A stretch of DNA of 36,704 nucleotides, from contig JAFUOM010000034.1 of NCBI GenBank assembly GCA_017481885.1, positions 1 through 36,704 of the forward strand, written 5' to 3'. Within the stretch, counting starts at the first letter, position 1. Each line of letters opens with the position of its first letter. Origin of the DNA: Ruminococcus sp. (GTDB taxonomy: Bacteria > Bacillota > Clostridia > Oscillospirales > Acutalibacteraceae). The notes beneath the pieces are model-generated. The model searched no databases. It was not told where the DNA came from and worked only from the letters and a program-made list of their open reading frames with translations. Position numbers and translations under genes: made by a program. Shown piece by piece: positions 6,385-14,479 of the stretch.

Positions 6385-7845
6385 TTATTTCAAACTGTCA
6401 AAAATCTCAGCGATAATCTCGCGTTCGTCCATATGGTACTTGACACCGCGGATTTCCTGATAGTCTTCGTGACCTTTGCCCGCAAGCACAATGATATCGC
6501 CCTTTTGAGCGTTCTCGATGCAGTAGCGGATAGCGTCAACACGATTTGGAATAACAACGTACTCGCCGTCAGTTTTGTTGATGCCAACCTTGATGTCTTC
6601 GATAATATCCATAACGTCTTCAAAACGCGAGTTGTCCTCAGTGATAACTGAAAGGTCAGAAAGTCTGCCTGAAACTTCACCCATTTCATATCTGCGGTCT
6701 TTTGGTCTGTTTCCGCCTGCACCGAACATTGTCACAAGACGAGTAGGTTTGTATTCCTTGAGTGTTGTCAGGATGTTTTCCATTGAAAGCGCATTGTGTG
6801 CGTAGTCAATGAGGATTGTATAGTCACCAACAACAGGAACAGCCTCAACTCTGCCTTTAACCTTAACCTCGTTAAGTCCGTCAAGGATGTCTTTGTCAGT
6901 CAAATCAAAGTGACTGCAAACAGCAATCGCAGCAAGTGCGTTGTAAACAGAAAATCTGCCTGGAATTGCAACATCAACAGAAAGTTCCTTTTTACCTGTT
7001 GTTTCAAAGTGAACGCCGATGTAACCAGGTCTTGCAATCAGCGAGTCTGAGTGAGCAACAATGTCAGCGTTTTCGCTGAAACCGTAGGTCTCGATTTCGC
7101 AGATATGGTCTTTTGTTACATCTTCCCATTTTTCATCATCACGGTTGATAAGACCAAGTTTGCACTGCTTGAACAGAATGCTCTTGCAGTTTAAGTATTC
7201 TTCCATATCAGCGTGTTCTGATTTGCCGATGTGGTCATTTGAGAAGTTTGTAAAAATACCGTAGTCAAATGTAATGCCGTCAGTTCTGTGCCATTTAAGA
7301 CCAAGAGAAGATGCTTCGATAACCATCGCCTTGCAACCCTCGCTTACCATTCTGCGCATTGCCTGCTGAATTTCGTAAGACTCAGGAGTTGTGTTGTTAG
7401 TTTTGTAAATCTGGTTGTCGATTACGATACCAAGTGTACCGATAGTAGCTGTTTTGATTCCTGCTTTTTCAAGTATTGAACGAATCATAGCAACAGTTGT
7501 TGTCTTGCCCTTTGTGCCTGTGATAGCGATAGTTTTAAGCTCCTGGGCAGGATGGCCGAAGTACTCAACACTCATATAAGCCAGAGTTTTGCGGGTGTTT
7601 TCAGTTTTGATAACAGTAACGCCCCGTGGTGCGGTTACATCATCTTCAACAATAAGTGCAACGGCGCCTTTCTCGAGAGCGTCAGGGATAAATTTGTGAC
7701 CGTCAACGTTGAAGCCTTTGAGGCACACAAACGCACAACCGCTTGTAACCTTTCTTGAATCGTATATAACATCGACGATATCTTTTTCGATATCCCCCTG
7801 TAAAACAGTGTATTCGCATTGTGAAAGTAACTTTTGAAGTGTCAT
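6385..7845 (-). CDS. murE: UDP-N-acetylmuramoyl-tripeptide synthetase (MurE ligase)
   Basis: 486 residues from the chosen start. Adds the third amino acid, most likely meso-diaminopimelate, to UDP-MurNAc-Ala-Glu with ATP; cytosolic peptidoglycan precursor step. Visible are the ATP loop GTKGKTT (110-116), the NNTTPES substrate segment, EASSLGLKWHR, NFSNDHIGKSEH, the carbamylated-Lys segment LNCKSILF, and the C-terminal domain with AHNALSM and FGAGGNRPKDRR. The DAP-recognition motif, usually DNPR, is DNSR here (404-407). The Asn and Arg that contact DAP are kept, the Pro is not. A longer in-frame reading starts at 7899, but GGAGG six bases before the ATG at 7845 decides the shorter start. Co-transcribed with the DtxR-type gene. 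Confidence 0.93.
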   Translation of the reverse strand: MTLQKLLSQCEYTVLQGDIEKDIVDVIYDSRKVTSGCAFVCLKGFNVDGHKFIPDALEKGAVALIVEDDVTAPRGVTVIKTENTRKTLAYMSVEYFGHPAQELKTIAITGTKGKTTTVAMIRSILEKAGIKTATIGTLGIVIDNQIYKTNNTTPESYEIQQAMRRMVSEGCKAMVIEASSLGLKWHRTDGITFDYGIFTNFSNDHIGKSEHADMEEYLNCKSILFKQCKLGLINRDDEKWEDVTKDHICEIETYGFSENADIVAHSDSLIARPGYIGVHFETTGKKELSVDVAIPGRFSVYNALAAIAVCSHFDLTDKDILDGLNEVKVKGRVEAVPVVGDYTILIDYAHNALSMENILTTLKEYKPTRLVTMFGAGGNRPKDRRYEMGEVSGRLSDLSVITEDNSRFEDVMDIIEDIKVGINKTDGEYVVIPNRVDAIRYCIENAQKGDIIVLAGKGHEDYQEIRGVKYHMDEREIIAEIFDSLK

Positions 7846-7899
7846 AAAAAACCTCCGGTGTATAATCTCAGGGCAGTTGCCACAGTTTGTTGTATACAT

Positions 7900-7976
7900 T
7901 GCTATATACTGATATATATATGTACGCTGTTTCAGTACAGTATATCAATAGTATATCAATTTTCGCCCGATGTCAA
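7900..7976 (-). promoter_or_regulatory. Likely murE promoter with repeated TATATCA/TATACT motifs
   Basis: On the minus strand TTGACA (7976-7971) is followed after 17 bases by TACTAT, and alternative TATACT boxes lie in overlapping copies of TTGATATACT. Downstream to 7900 are further copies of CAGTATAT/TATATCA in both orientations. This could be a promoter plus a repressor operator. The exact -10 is uncertain. Confidence 0.45.
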
Positions 7977-8270
7977 ACGTCTTTGAGGTGGTGTAATGGA
8001 TGTTTTTGTTAAAAATACACTAAAAACAGGCAAAAATTTTTTCAAATACCGTTTTAGTGCTCCAAAAGAATAAAACGTTACCAAACTGTAACTGTGTAGT
8101 CCAAATTGTAGAAAGGTGTTTTGGCAAAGTGCACAAACCTGCTTTCGTTAATATACACAAAACAATAGATGGCGAATTGTTGAAAATTGCTAATAATCTA
8201 AAAATTTATAGTCATAATAACTAAATTGGAGCGAAATATTTATTGTTTTAGATAAAAAGTACAAAGGGAG
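7977..8270. other. Non-coding region between murE and the malE-like gene
   Basis: AT-rich, no ORF with a ribosome site. It holds an imperfect palindrome GTTAC-N6-GTAAC at 8077-8092 overlapping AAACGTTAC at 8073-8081. AAACGTTAC also occurs just upstream of the amylase gene (12448-12456). These are possible operator sites for sugar control, without proof. Nothing else is recognised. Confidence 0.4.
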
Positions 8271-8306
8271 TTGAAAAAAGCACTTTCAAATGATAAAATT
8301 TAGTTA
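8271..8306 (+). promoter_or_regulatory. Promoter of the MalE-like/MalF-like/MalG-like operon
   Basis: TTGAAA (8271-8276), a 17-base spacer, TAAAAT (8294-8299). The predicted 5' leader of about 97 bases contains two small hairpins: CCG-TTGAAA-CGG (8320-8331) and CCGAG-TTCG-CTCGG (8356-8369). The second has a UUCG loop and may protect the mRNA 5' end. Confidence 0.7.
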
Positions 8307-8402
8307 CAGTGATGAAGTGCCGTTGAAACGGATTTGCGACGGTTACTAACACTTGCCGAGTTCGCTCGGAATAAAAAATACAAATAAGAAAGGAAATCCG
8401 AC

Positions 8403-9677
8403 ATGAAAAGAATTATTGCTATGATTCTCGCTGTTCTCATGATGGCTACATTATTTGTAGGCTGCGGTGGCGGCGACACAAAGACAAATGACGGCGATGC
8501 TGCTGCTACTGGTCTCGCTCCAGAGAACGGTGCAACACTCAAAGTATGGGCTCCAGACGCTGCTCTTGATGTATTCAAGGGTCAGTGCGACAAGTTCATC
8601 GCTCAGTATCCAGATGCTAACATCTCTATCGAAGTTGTAGCTCAGGGCGAAGGCGATGCTGCTACAAACTTACTTAACGACCCACAGGCTGCTGCTGACG
8701 TATTCAGCTTTGCTTGCGACCAGTTAAACAGACTTTCTGACGCTGGCGTTATCATGCCTGTAAACACAAAGCTTGCTGAAGATGTAACTGCTAGAAACTC
8801 AGCTGAGTCTATCATGGCTGCTACATTAAACGACATGCTTCTCGCTTACCCAGAGACAGGTGACAACGGTTACTACCTCGTTTACGACAAGTCAATCATC
8901 ACAGATGAGGATGCTAAGACTTTAGAGGGCGTTTTCGAAGCTTGCCGTAAGGCTAACAAGAAGTTCATCATCGACGCTGGTAACGGCTTCTACTCATGTA
9001 TGTTCCCATTCACAGGTGGCCTCACAATCGAGGGCCTCGAGGGTGAAGAGAACGACGTTCAGAAGTTCAACGACTATGATGAAGCTCAGGTAGTTGCTAC
9101 ACTCGAAGCTTTCGCTAAGCTCTTCCACGACTACAGTGACATCTTCTTCCCAACATCACCAGACAAAATCTCTGCTGGTCTTGCTGAAGATCCATCAACA
9201 GTTGCTGGCGGTATCGACGGTAGCTGGAACGCTGCAACAGTTTCTAAGATTCTCGGCGACAACTACGGCGCTGCTAAGCTCCCAACAATCAACGTAAACG
9301 GCGAAGACAAGCAGATCGTTTCAATGCACGGTTACAAGCTCATCGGCGTTAACAAGTCATCTAAGTTCCCTAACGCTTCACAGCTCCTCGCTGACTACCT
9401 CTCAGGTGCAGAGTGCCAGCTCGAGCGTGCAGAGAAGATCTCTTGGGGTCCTTCAAACACAACAGCTGCTGCTTCTGAAGTTGTTACATCAAACCCAGCT
9501 ATCTCAGCTATCCTTGAGCAGTCAAAGTATTCTGTTCCACAGGTTAACATTTCTGCTACATTCTGGACACCAATGGGTACACTTGGTAACAACCTCTGCA
9601 AAGAAGACGCTAAGTATGACACAGCTACTCTTACAGAGCTCTTAAACAAGACTATCGCAAACGTTAGAGACGAATAA
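8403..9677 (+). CDS. Sugar ABC transporter substrate-binding lipoprotein (MalE-like)
   Basis: 424 residues. Captures a sugar, probably malto-oligosaccharides, at the outer face of the membrane and hands it to the permeases encoded downstream. Lipoprotein signal peptide 1-20 ends with the lipobox LFVGC (Cys21), then a Gly/Asp-rich linker. The mature part is a family 1 extracellular solute-binding fold (ATLKVWAPDAALDVFKGQCDKF near the start; GGIDGSWNAATVSKILGDNYGAAKLP in the middle). Ribosome site AAGAAAGGA before the ATG. Codons are strongly biased (GCT, AAC, ATC, CTC, TTC), unlike spoIIE or the ATPase-like gene, which suggests very high expression. Maltodextrin specificity is inferred from the MalF/MalG relatives and the adjacent amylase. 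Confidence 0.9.
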   Translation: MKRIIAMILAVLMMATLFVGCGGGDTKTNDGDAAATGLAPENGATLKVWAPDAALDVFKGQCDKFIAQYPDANISIEVVAQGEGDAATNLLNDPQAAADVFSFACDQLNRLSDAGVIMPVNTKLAEDVTARNSAESIMAATLNDMLLAYPETGDNGYYLVYDKSIITDEDAKTLEGVFEACRKANKKFIIDAGNGFYSCMFPFTGGLTIEGLEGEENDVQKFNDYDEAQVVATLEAFAKLFHDYSDIFFPTSPDKISAGLAEDPSTVAGGIDGSWNAATVSKILGDNYGAAKLPTINVNGEDKQIVSMHGYKLIGVNKSSKFPNASQLLADYLSGAECQLERAEKISWGPSNTTAAASEVVTSNPAISAILEQSKYSVPQVNISATFWTPMGTLGNNLCKEDAKYDTATLTELLNKTIANVRDE

Positions 9678-9716
9678 TCATAGTCTTAATTTTACTTAAT
9701 TTCTTATGAGTTTAAT

Positions 9717-9747
9717 GGTCAGGCAACCACCAAACGGTTGCCTGACC
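9717..9747 (+). other. Intercistronic mRNA hairpin after the malE-like gene
   Basis: A perfect 12-bp stem: arms 9717-9728 and 9736-9747, loop 9729-9735, with no U-run after it. A second hairpin follows (arms 9775-9783 and 9795-9803). Such structures between the binding-protein and permease genes commonly stabilise the upstream mRNA or cause partial termination, giving more binding protein than permease. Confidence 0.65.
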
Positions 9748-9826
9748 GTACATAATTGATTGTGGTGTTTTGGATGCAAGTATTTGCTTCCACGATACTT
9801 GCATAAAACATTGAGGAAGTGAACTG

Positions 9827-11332
9827 ATGAAATATATTGAATATATGCAGCTCAATCCTTTCCAGAGATTTTGGTACAACTTCAGCAACGCTATGAAGGC
9901 GTTCCCTGGCAAGCTCAAGAATTTCTTCGTGGCTGTCGGTGTTCTTATTGCTAATTTCTTCAAAGGAATCGGCAAAGCTGTTGCGGGATATGTAACAAGA
10001 TTCATCAAAGGCGACTGGGCAGTTAAAATTTCTTACTTAATTATGGGCTTTGGCAACATGGTTAAAGGACAGTTTATCAAGGGTTTACTGTTCTTAGCAT
10101 CAGAGGTTGCTTTTATAGCTTACATGGTATTCTTCGGATGGGGATACTTAAGCAAGTTCCCTACTCTCGGTACAGAAGTACCTGGTATGCAGCTTAACCC
10201 TGTAACAGGTGGTTATGAGGATGTTGCTGGTGATAACTCAATGCTTATCCTCCTCTACGGCGTACTTACAATTGTTCTTATTGCTATTTTCTTTGCAATT
10301 TATTTTGCAAGCACAAAATCTGCTTATGCTGTTGCACAGCAGGTTGCAGCAGGTGAAAAGCCTGTTTCATTCAAGAGCGAAGTTAAGGATCTTTTAGACA
10401 ACAAGTTCCACATCACACTTCTCGCTTTCCCAACTCTCACTATCTCGGTATTTACAATCTTACCGTTGATATTTATGATTTTGATTGCATTCACCAACTA
10501 CAACAGTTCACACATGCCTCCTGGCAAACTGTTCACTTGGGTAGGTCTTGAAACATTCTCTGAGATTTTTGCAATGACAGAGGGTGCATCAAAGGGTGCA
10601 ACATTCTTAGAACTTACAAAATGGACACTTATCTGGGCTGTATTCGCTACAGTACTGAACTACCTGTTCGGTATGATTTTAGCCCTTATGATAAATAAAA
10701 AAGGCATCAAGTTAAAGGCTCTGTGGAGAACACTCTTCGTTATCACAGTTGCTGTTCCACAGTTCGTAACACTTCTTCTTATGAACCAGATGCTTCAGGC
10801 TGACGGTGCTATCAACGTACTCCTTATGAATGTTCTTGGACTCATTGATAAGCCAATCATGTTCCTGAATTCTACAGCACTTGTTGCCAGAATTACAGTT
10901 ATCGTTGTAAACTGCTGGATCGGTATTCCGTACACAATTCTCATCACATCAGGTATCCTTATGAACATTCCTGCTGACCTTTATGAGAGTGCTACAATCG
11001 ACGGCGCTGGTCCTGTCAGAACATTCTTCAGCATTACATTACCATACATGCTGTTCGTTACAACACCTTACCTCATTACTAACTTCATTGGTAATATCAA
11101 TAACTTTAACGTTATCTATCTGCTTACAGCCGGCGGCCCTGGTACAGAAAACCTCTACCAGGCTGGTTACACAGACCTCCTTGTTACATGGCTCTTCAAC
11201 TTGACCATGAACTCACTTGACTACAACCTCGCTGCTGCTGTTGGTATCCTTGTATTCGTTGTTTGTGCTACAATTTCACTTATTACATTCAACCTTACAA
11301 AATCTGCTAAGAACGAGGAGGAATTCTCATGA
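9827..11332 (+). CDS. Sugar ABC transporter permease (MalF-like)
   Basis: 501 residues, membrane subunit of the importer. The first ~130 residues are an extra N-terminal part: a basic amphipathic start (NPFQRFWYNFSNAMKAFPGKLKNFF) with membrane segments around 80-110 and 140-165. The conserved permease core follows. The EAA loop that docks the ATPase is at about 380-400 (ADLYESATIDGAGPVRTFFSITLP). AGGAAG lies upstream of the ATG. The stop overlaps the next gene by 4 bases (ATGA). It is separated from the malE-like gene by two hairpins but probably in the same transcript. No ATPase gene is in the cluster, so a shared MsmK/MalK-type ATPase elsewhere must energise it. Confidence 0.9.
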   Translation: MKYIEYMQLNPFQRFWYNFSNAMKAFPGKLKNFFVAVGVLIANFFKGIGKAVAGYVTRFIKGDWAVKISYLIMGFGNMVKGQFIKGLLFLASEVAFIAYMVFFGWGYLSKFPTLGTEVPGMQLNPVTGGYEDVAGDNSMLILLYGVLTIVLIAIFFAIYFASTKSAYAVAQQVAAGEKPVSFKSEVKDLLDNKFHITLLAFPTLTISVFTILPLIFMILIAFTNYNSSHMPPGKLFTWVGLETFSEIFAMTEGASKGATFLELTKWTLIWAVFATVLNYLFGMILALMINKKGIKLKALWRTLFVITVAVPQFVTLLLMNQMLQADGAINVLLMNVLGLIDKPIMFLNSTALVARITVIVVNCWIGIPYTILITSGILMNIPADLYESATIDGAGPVRTFFSITLPYMLFVTTPYLITNFIGNINNFNVIYLLTAGGPGTENLYQAGYTDLLVTWLFNLTMNSLDYNLAAAVGILVFVVCATISLITFNLTKSAKNEEEFS

Positions 11333-12183
11333 TTAAAAGTTACAAACTTAAGAGAGGCCTCGTTAACGCGTTTATTTACATTTTACTTGCGGTACTCGGT
11401 ATTATCTGGATTTCACCACTTATTTACCTTGTACTCCACTCATTCAGAGACGAGGGTCTTGCAACAGTATCTTACTTGCTTCCAAAGACATACTCTTTCA
11501 AGAACTACATTGATTTGTTCACAGACACAGCTACACTCAACTTCCCACGTTGGTTCATGAACACATTTGTTGTTGCATGCTTCAGCTGTGTAATTTCAAC
11601 ACTCGCTGTTCTTATGGTAAGTTACAGCTTCTCACGTCTCAGATTTAAAGCTAGAAAGCCTTTAATCAACATCGGTATGATTTTAGGTATGTTCCCTGGC
11701 TTTATGACAATGATTGCTATCTACTATCTCTTAAAGGCTATGGGTCTTACACAGACACTCGTTGCACTTGTTATTTGTTATTCAGCCGGTGCTGGTCTTG
11801 GTTACCAGATTTCAAAGGGCTTCTTCGATACAATTCCAAGAGCTCTTGACGAAGCTGCTACAATCGACGGTGCTACCCGTAACCAGATTTTCTGGAAGAT
11901 TATCCTTCCAATGTCAAAGCCAATCGTTGTTTACACAGTTCTGACATCATTCATCGGTCCTTGGACTGACTTTATCCTTGCCAGAATCATCATGGGTGAC
12001 AAGCGTGACAACTACACAGTTGCTATTGGTCTTTACACAATGGTACAGAAGGAGTTCGTTGTTAACTACTTCAAGAGATTCCTTGCAGGTTCAGTTCTTG
12101 TTGCTGTTCCAATCTCAGCACTCTTCCTGTTCATGCAGCGTTACTACGTTGAAGGCGTTACAGCCGGCGGCGTTAAGGGTTAA
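11329..12183 (+). CDS. Sugar ABC transporter permease (MalG-like)
   Basis: 284 residues, second membrane subunit, six predicted membrane segments. The EAA motif is RALDEAATIDGATRNQIFWKIILPMSKP (about 182-209), and the C-terminal end RYYVEGVTAGGVKG is typical of MalG-type permeases. The start overlaps the malF-like stop (ATGA) with GAGGAGG just upstream. Last gene of the operon, followed by a strong terminator. Maltodextrin specificity is inferred. Confidence 0.92.
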   Translation: MIKSYKLKRGLVNAFIYILLAVLGIIWISPLIYLVLHSFRDEGLATVSYLLPKTYSFKNYIDLFTDTATLNFPRWFMNTFVVACFSCVISTLAVLMVSYSFSRLRFKARKPLINIGMILGMFPGFMTMIAIYYLLKAMGLTQTLVALVICYSAGAGLGYQISKGFFDTIPRALDEAATIDGATRNQIFWKIILPMSKPIVVYTVLTSFIGPWTDFILARIIMGDKRDNYTVAIGLYTMVQKEFVVNYFKRFLAGSVLVAVPISALFLFMQRYYVEGVTAGGVKG

Positions 12184-12210
12184 TTTTAACTCGATAACTA
12201 AATTAACATT

Positions 12211-12243
12211 GAGGCATCCGTTTCGGGTGCCTCTTTTGTTTTG
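12211..12243 (+). terminator. Terminator of the sugar importer operon
   Basis: 9-bp stem: arms 12211-12219 and 12225-12233 (one G-U), loop GTTTC, then TTTTGTTTTG. Confidence 0.85.
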
Positions 12244-12388
12244 TATTTTATGTTCATATGTGATACTACATAACTGTTTCTTTTGACTATCTGTGTTTGC
12301 TCGTAAACTCAAATTATCTGCACAATTACTCTGCCACCTAAACGAAAATGAACCACAAAAATTCTCTTTAAATGTTGCTAAAAAGTAT

Positions 12389-12456
12389 TTGCAGATTAAC
12401 ATATTTATGATATACTTTTTTCAGTAGCAAAAGCGACAAAATCGCTCAAACGTTAC
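12389..12456 (+). promoter_or_regulatory. Amylase promoter and possible operator
   Basis: TTGCAG (12389-12394), a 16-base spacer, TATACT (12411-12416), start expected near 12423. Downstream are a small hairpin AGCGA-CAAAA-TCGCT and AAACGTTAC (12448-12456), the latter shared with the malE-like upstream region. Promoter fairly likely; operator speculative. Confidence 0.55.
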
Positions 12457-12478
12457 AATAAATAAAGGATTTGATGAA

Positions 12479-14089
12479 ATGAAAAAATTATTAGCTCTTG
12501 TACTTGTAGTTTGCATTGCACTGTCAGTTGTTTTGTGCGGTTGCTCTACAAGCAATGACCCTATCGAAACAAACGAAGTACACATCTCTGACGATAAGTA
12601 CAGAACCTACTACCAGATTTGGATTGGTTCTTTTGAAGATTCAGACGGTGACGAAACAGGTGACTTACAGGGTATTATTAATAAGCTTGATGACCTCAAC
12701 GATGGTGACCCTGAATCGGGCGTAGACCTCGGCATTGACGGTATCTGGCTTTCTCCAATGATGCCTTCTTATTCATATCACAAGTATAATGTTCAGGATT
12801 ATTTTGACATTGACCCTGAGTTTGGTACACTTGAGATTTTTGACAAATTCGTTGATGAGTGCCACAAGCGTGGTATTGCCGTAGTAATCGACCTTGTTCT
12901 TAACCACAGTGCTAACAACCACGAGTTCTTCCTCAATGCTTGTGAGGAGCTCAAAGAAGGTAAAGAGGACGGCTACGCAAGATACTACAACTTCCAAAAG
13001 GGTAGCGACACTATCCACAACCGTACCGTAACTGATACTGATTACTTCTACGAGGGTCAGTTCTCACCTGAGATGCCTGACTGGAACCTTTCTTACGAGG
13101 GCACAAGAGAGTACTTCGAAGAGGTTACAAAGTTCTGGCTTGAGCGTGGAGTTGACGGTTTCCGACTTGACGCTGTAAAATACTTCACAGATGCTAACAC
13201 AGACGGCATTGAGTTTATGACATGGTTCTACAAAATGGCTCAGAAATATAATCCTGATGTATATATGGTAGGTGAGGACTGGGAAGATGCAGTCACAATC
13301 TACGACCAGTATAAGTCAGGTATGGATTCATACTTCAACTTCAAGTTTGGTACATCTTCTGGTGATTACATTATGACAGGTCGCAACGGCCAGACAAATG
13401 ATTTTGTAAAAGCTTTGAAGAAGTACAACGACAATGTGAAGAAACGTTCAGACACAGCTATCAACGCAAACTTCCTTACAAACCACGATATGCCTCGAGT
13501 TTCAAACTCATTAGAAGCTAACGAGCAGAAGTTTGCCGCTTCACTCTACCTGCTTTCTCCTGGTAACTCATTTACATACTACGGTGAGGAAATCGGTATC
13601 GAAGCTCCTAACACAACTAACGACGCTTCATATCGTACAGCTATGATTTGGGACAACGACAATCTCCCTAACATTTACGTTAACGGCGTAGCAAAGGTTC
13701 AGCCAAACGCACTCGGCGGTGTAGTACAGCAGCGTGGTCAAGAGGACAGCCTTTACAGCACATATCGCAGAATCATACGTCTTAAGAACCAGAACCCTGC
13801 AATCGCAAGAGGTGAAATCACAGAAGTTCTCGAGTCAGATGATGCTTACTTTGGCGGTTATTACGTTGAGTACGAAGGCGAAAAGCTCCTTGTTATCCAC
13901 TACGGCGGAGAAGAAACAAAGGAAATCGAAATCACTGAGGAAATGCTCGCAAACGCAGAGTTCAGAGGCGGTATTGTAGCATCAAATGCTACTGATTTCG
14001 GTGCTGACCCTGAAAAGTGGAGTGTTACATTCAAGAAGGGCACACTCACAATGCCTCCAATGTCAACAGCAGTTTTAAAGGCTAACTGA
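12479..14089 (+). CDS. Alpha-amylase family glycoside hydrolase (GH13), lipoprotein
   Basis: 536 residues. Lipoprotein signal ends at LCGC (Cys22), so the enzyme should be anchored on the outside of the membrane. The GH13 (beta/alpha)8 regions are region I DLVLNH (138-143), region II GFRLDAVKY with nucleophile Asp231, region III VGED with acid/base Glu266, and region IV FLTNHD with Asp337. The three catalytic carboxylates are all present. A C-terminal beta domain follows (about 445-536). No starch-binding module and no dockerin is seen. It lies just after the sugar importer operon but has its own promoter and terminator. It probably trims malto-oligosaccharides at the cell surface for uptake. 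Subfamily and exact product (amylase, neopullulanase-like or other) cannot be fixed by eye. Confidence 0.92.
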   Translation: MKKLLALVLVVCIALSVVLCGCSTSNDPIETNEVHISDDKYRTYYQIWIGSFEDSDGDETGDLQGIINKLDDLNDGDPESGVDLGIDGIWLSPMMPSYSYHKYNVQDYFDIDPEFGTLEIFDKFVDECHKRGIAVVIDLVLNHSANNHEFFLNACEELKEGKEDGYARYYNFQKGSDTIHNRTVTDTDYFYEGQFSPEMPDWNLSYEGTREYFEEVTKFWLERGVDGFRLDAVKYFTDANTDGIEFMTWFYKMAQKYNPDVYMVGEDWEDAVTIYDQYKSGMDSYFNFKFGTSSGDYIMTGRNGQTNDFVKALKKYNDNVKKRSDTAINANFLTNHDMPRVSNSLEANEQKFAASLYLLSPGNSFTYYGEEIGIEAPNTTNDASYRTAMIWDNDNLPNIYVNGVAKVQPNALGGVVQQRGQEDSLYSTYRRIIRLKNQNPAIARGEITEVLESDDAYFGGYYVEYEGEKLLVIHYGGEETKEIEITEEMLANAEFRGGIVASNATDFGADPEKWSVTFKKGTLTMPPMSTAVLKAN

Positions 14090-14139
14090 GTTTTGACATA
14101 ACTAAGGCGATATTGATAAATTAAATACTAGTTTATGTG

Positions 14140-14177
14140 GACTGTCTCGCTATTAAAGCGGGACAGTCTTTTTGTTT
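14140..14177 (+). terminator. Terminator after the amylase gene
   Basis: 12-bp stem (one G-U): arms 14140-14151 and 14157-14168, loop ATTAA, then TTTTTGTTTTG. Confidence 0.85.
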
Positions 14178-14479
14178 TGTAGTATCTGCGTCGCATTGTG
14201 GGTTACAATCAAATCATTAACGTTGATATTAATACTTGCAGGGTGACTGCATCGTCATTAAATATCATTTATTTTGTCCCTCATTAGGCTTTGTTTCAAA
14301 GAAAACAGACACACCGTGTTTATTTTGGCGTAATCTTTGAGTTTATCTACAAAACAAAACAGTAAGTAACAAACACACAGCGACAAAAGGGAAACGGATG
14401 TCAGTTTATAATTAGGTCACAACAAGGGCGGATATTAAGCAAATCTAAACGGACAAGCCCTGAAAAAAGGATGAATGAA
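14178..14479 (+). promoter_or_regulatory. Upstream region of spoIIE
   Basis: About 300 non-coding bases. TATAAT occurs at 14407-14412, with no good -35 at normal spacing. On the minus strand at 14388-14380 is TTTGTCGCT, which matches seven of nine positions of the Spo0A box as I remember it (TTTGTCRAA), placed where a Spo0A-activated promoter would have it. This is suggestive only. Nothing else is recognised. Confidence 0.3.

Noticed and set aside
12432..12441. AGCGACAAAA is shared by the amylase leader and the spoIIE upstream region (14379-14388), like a reversed Spo0A box.
   Set aside because: Ten AT-rich bases with incomplete consensus; Spo0A control of the amylase is not supported, and only the spoIIE site is kept as a weak possibility.
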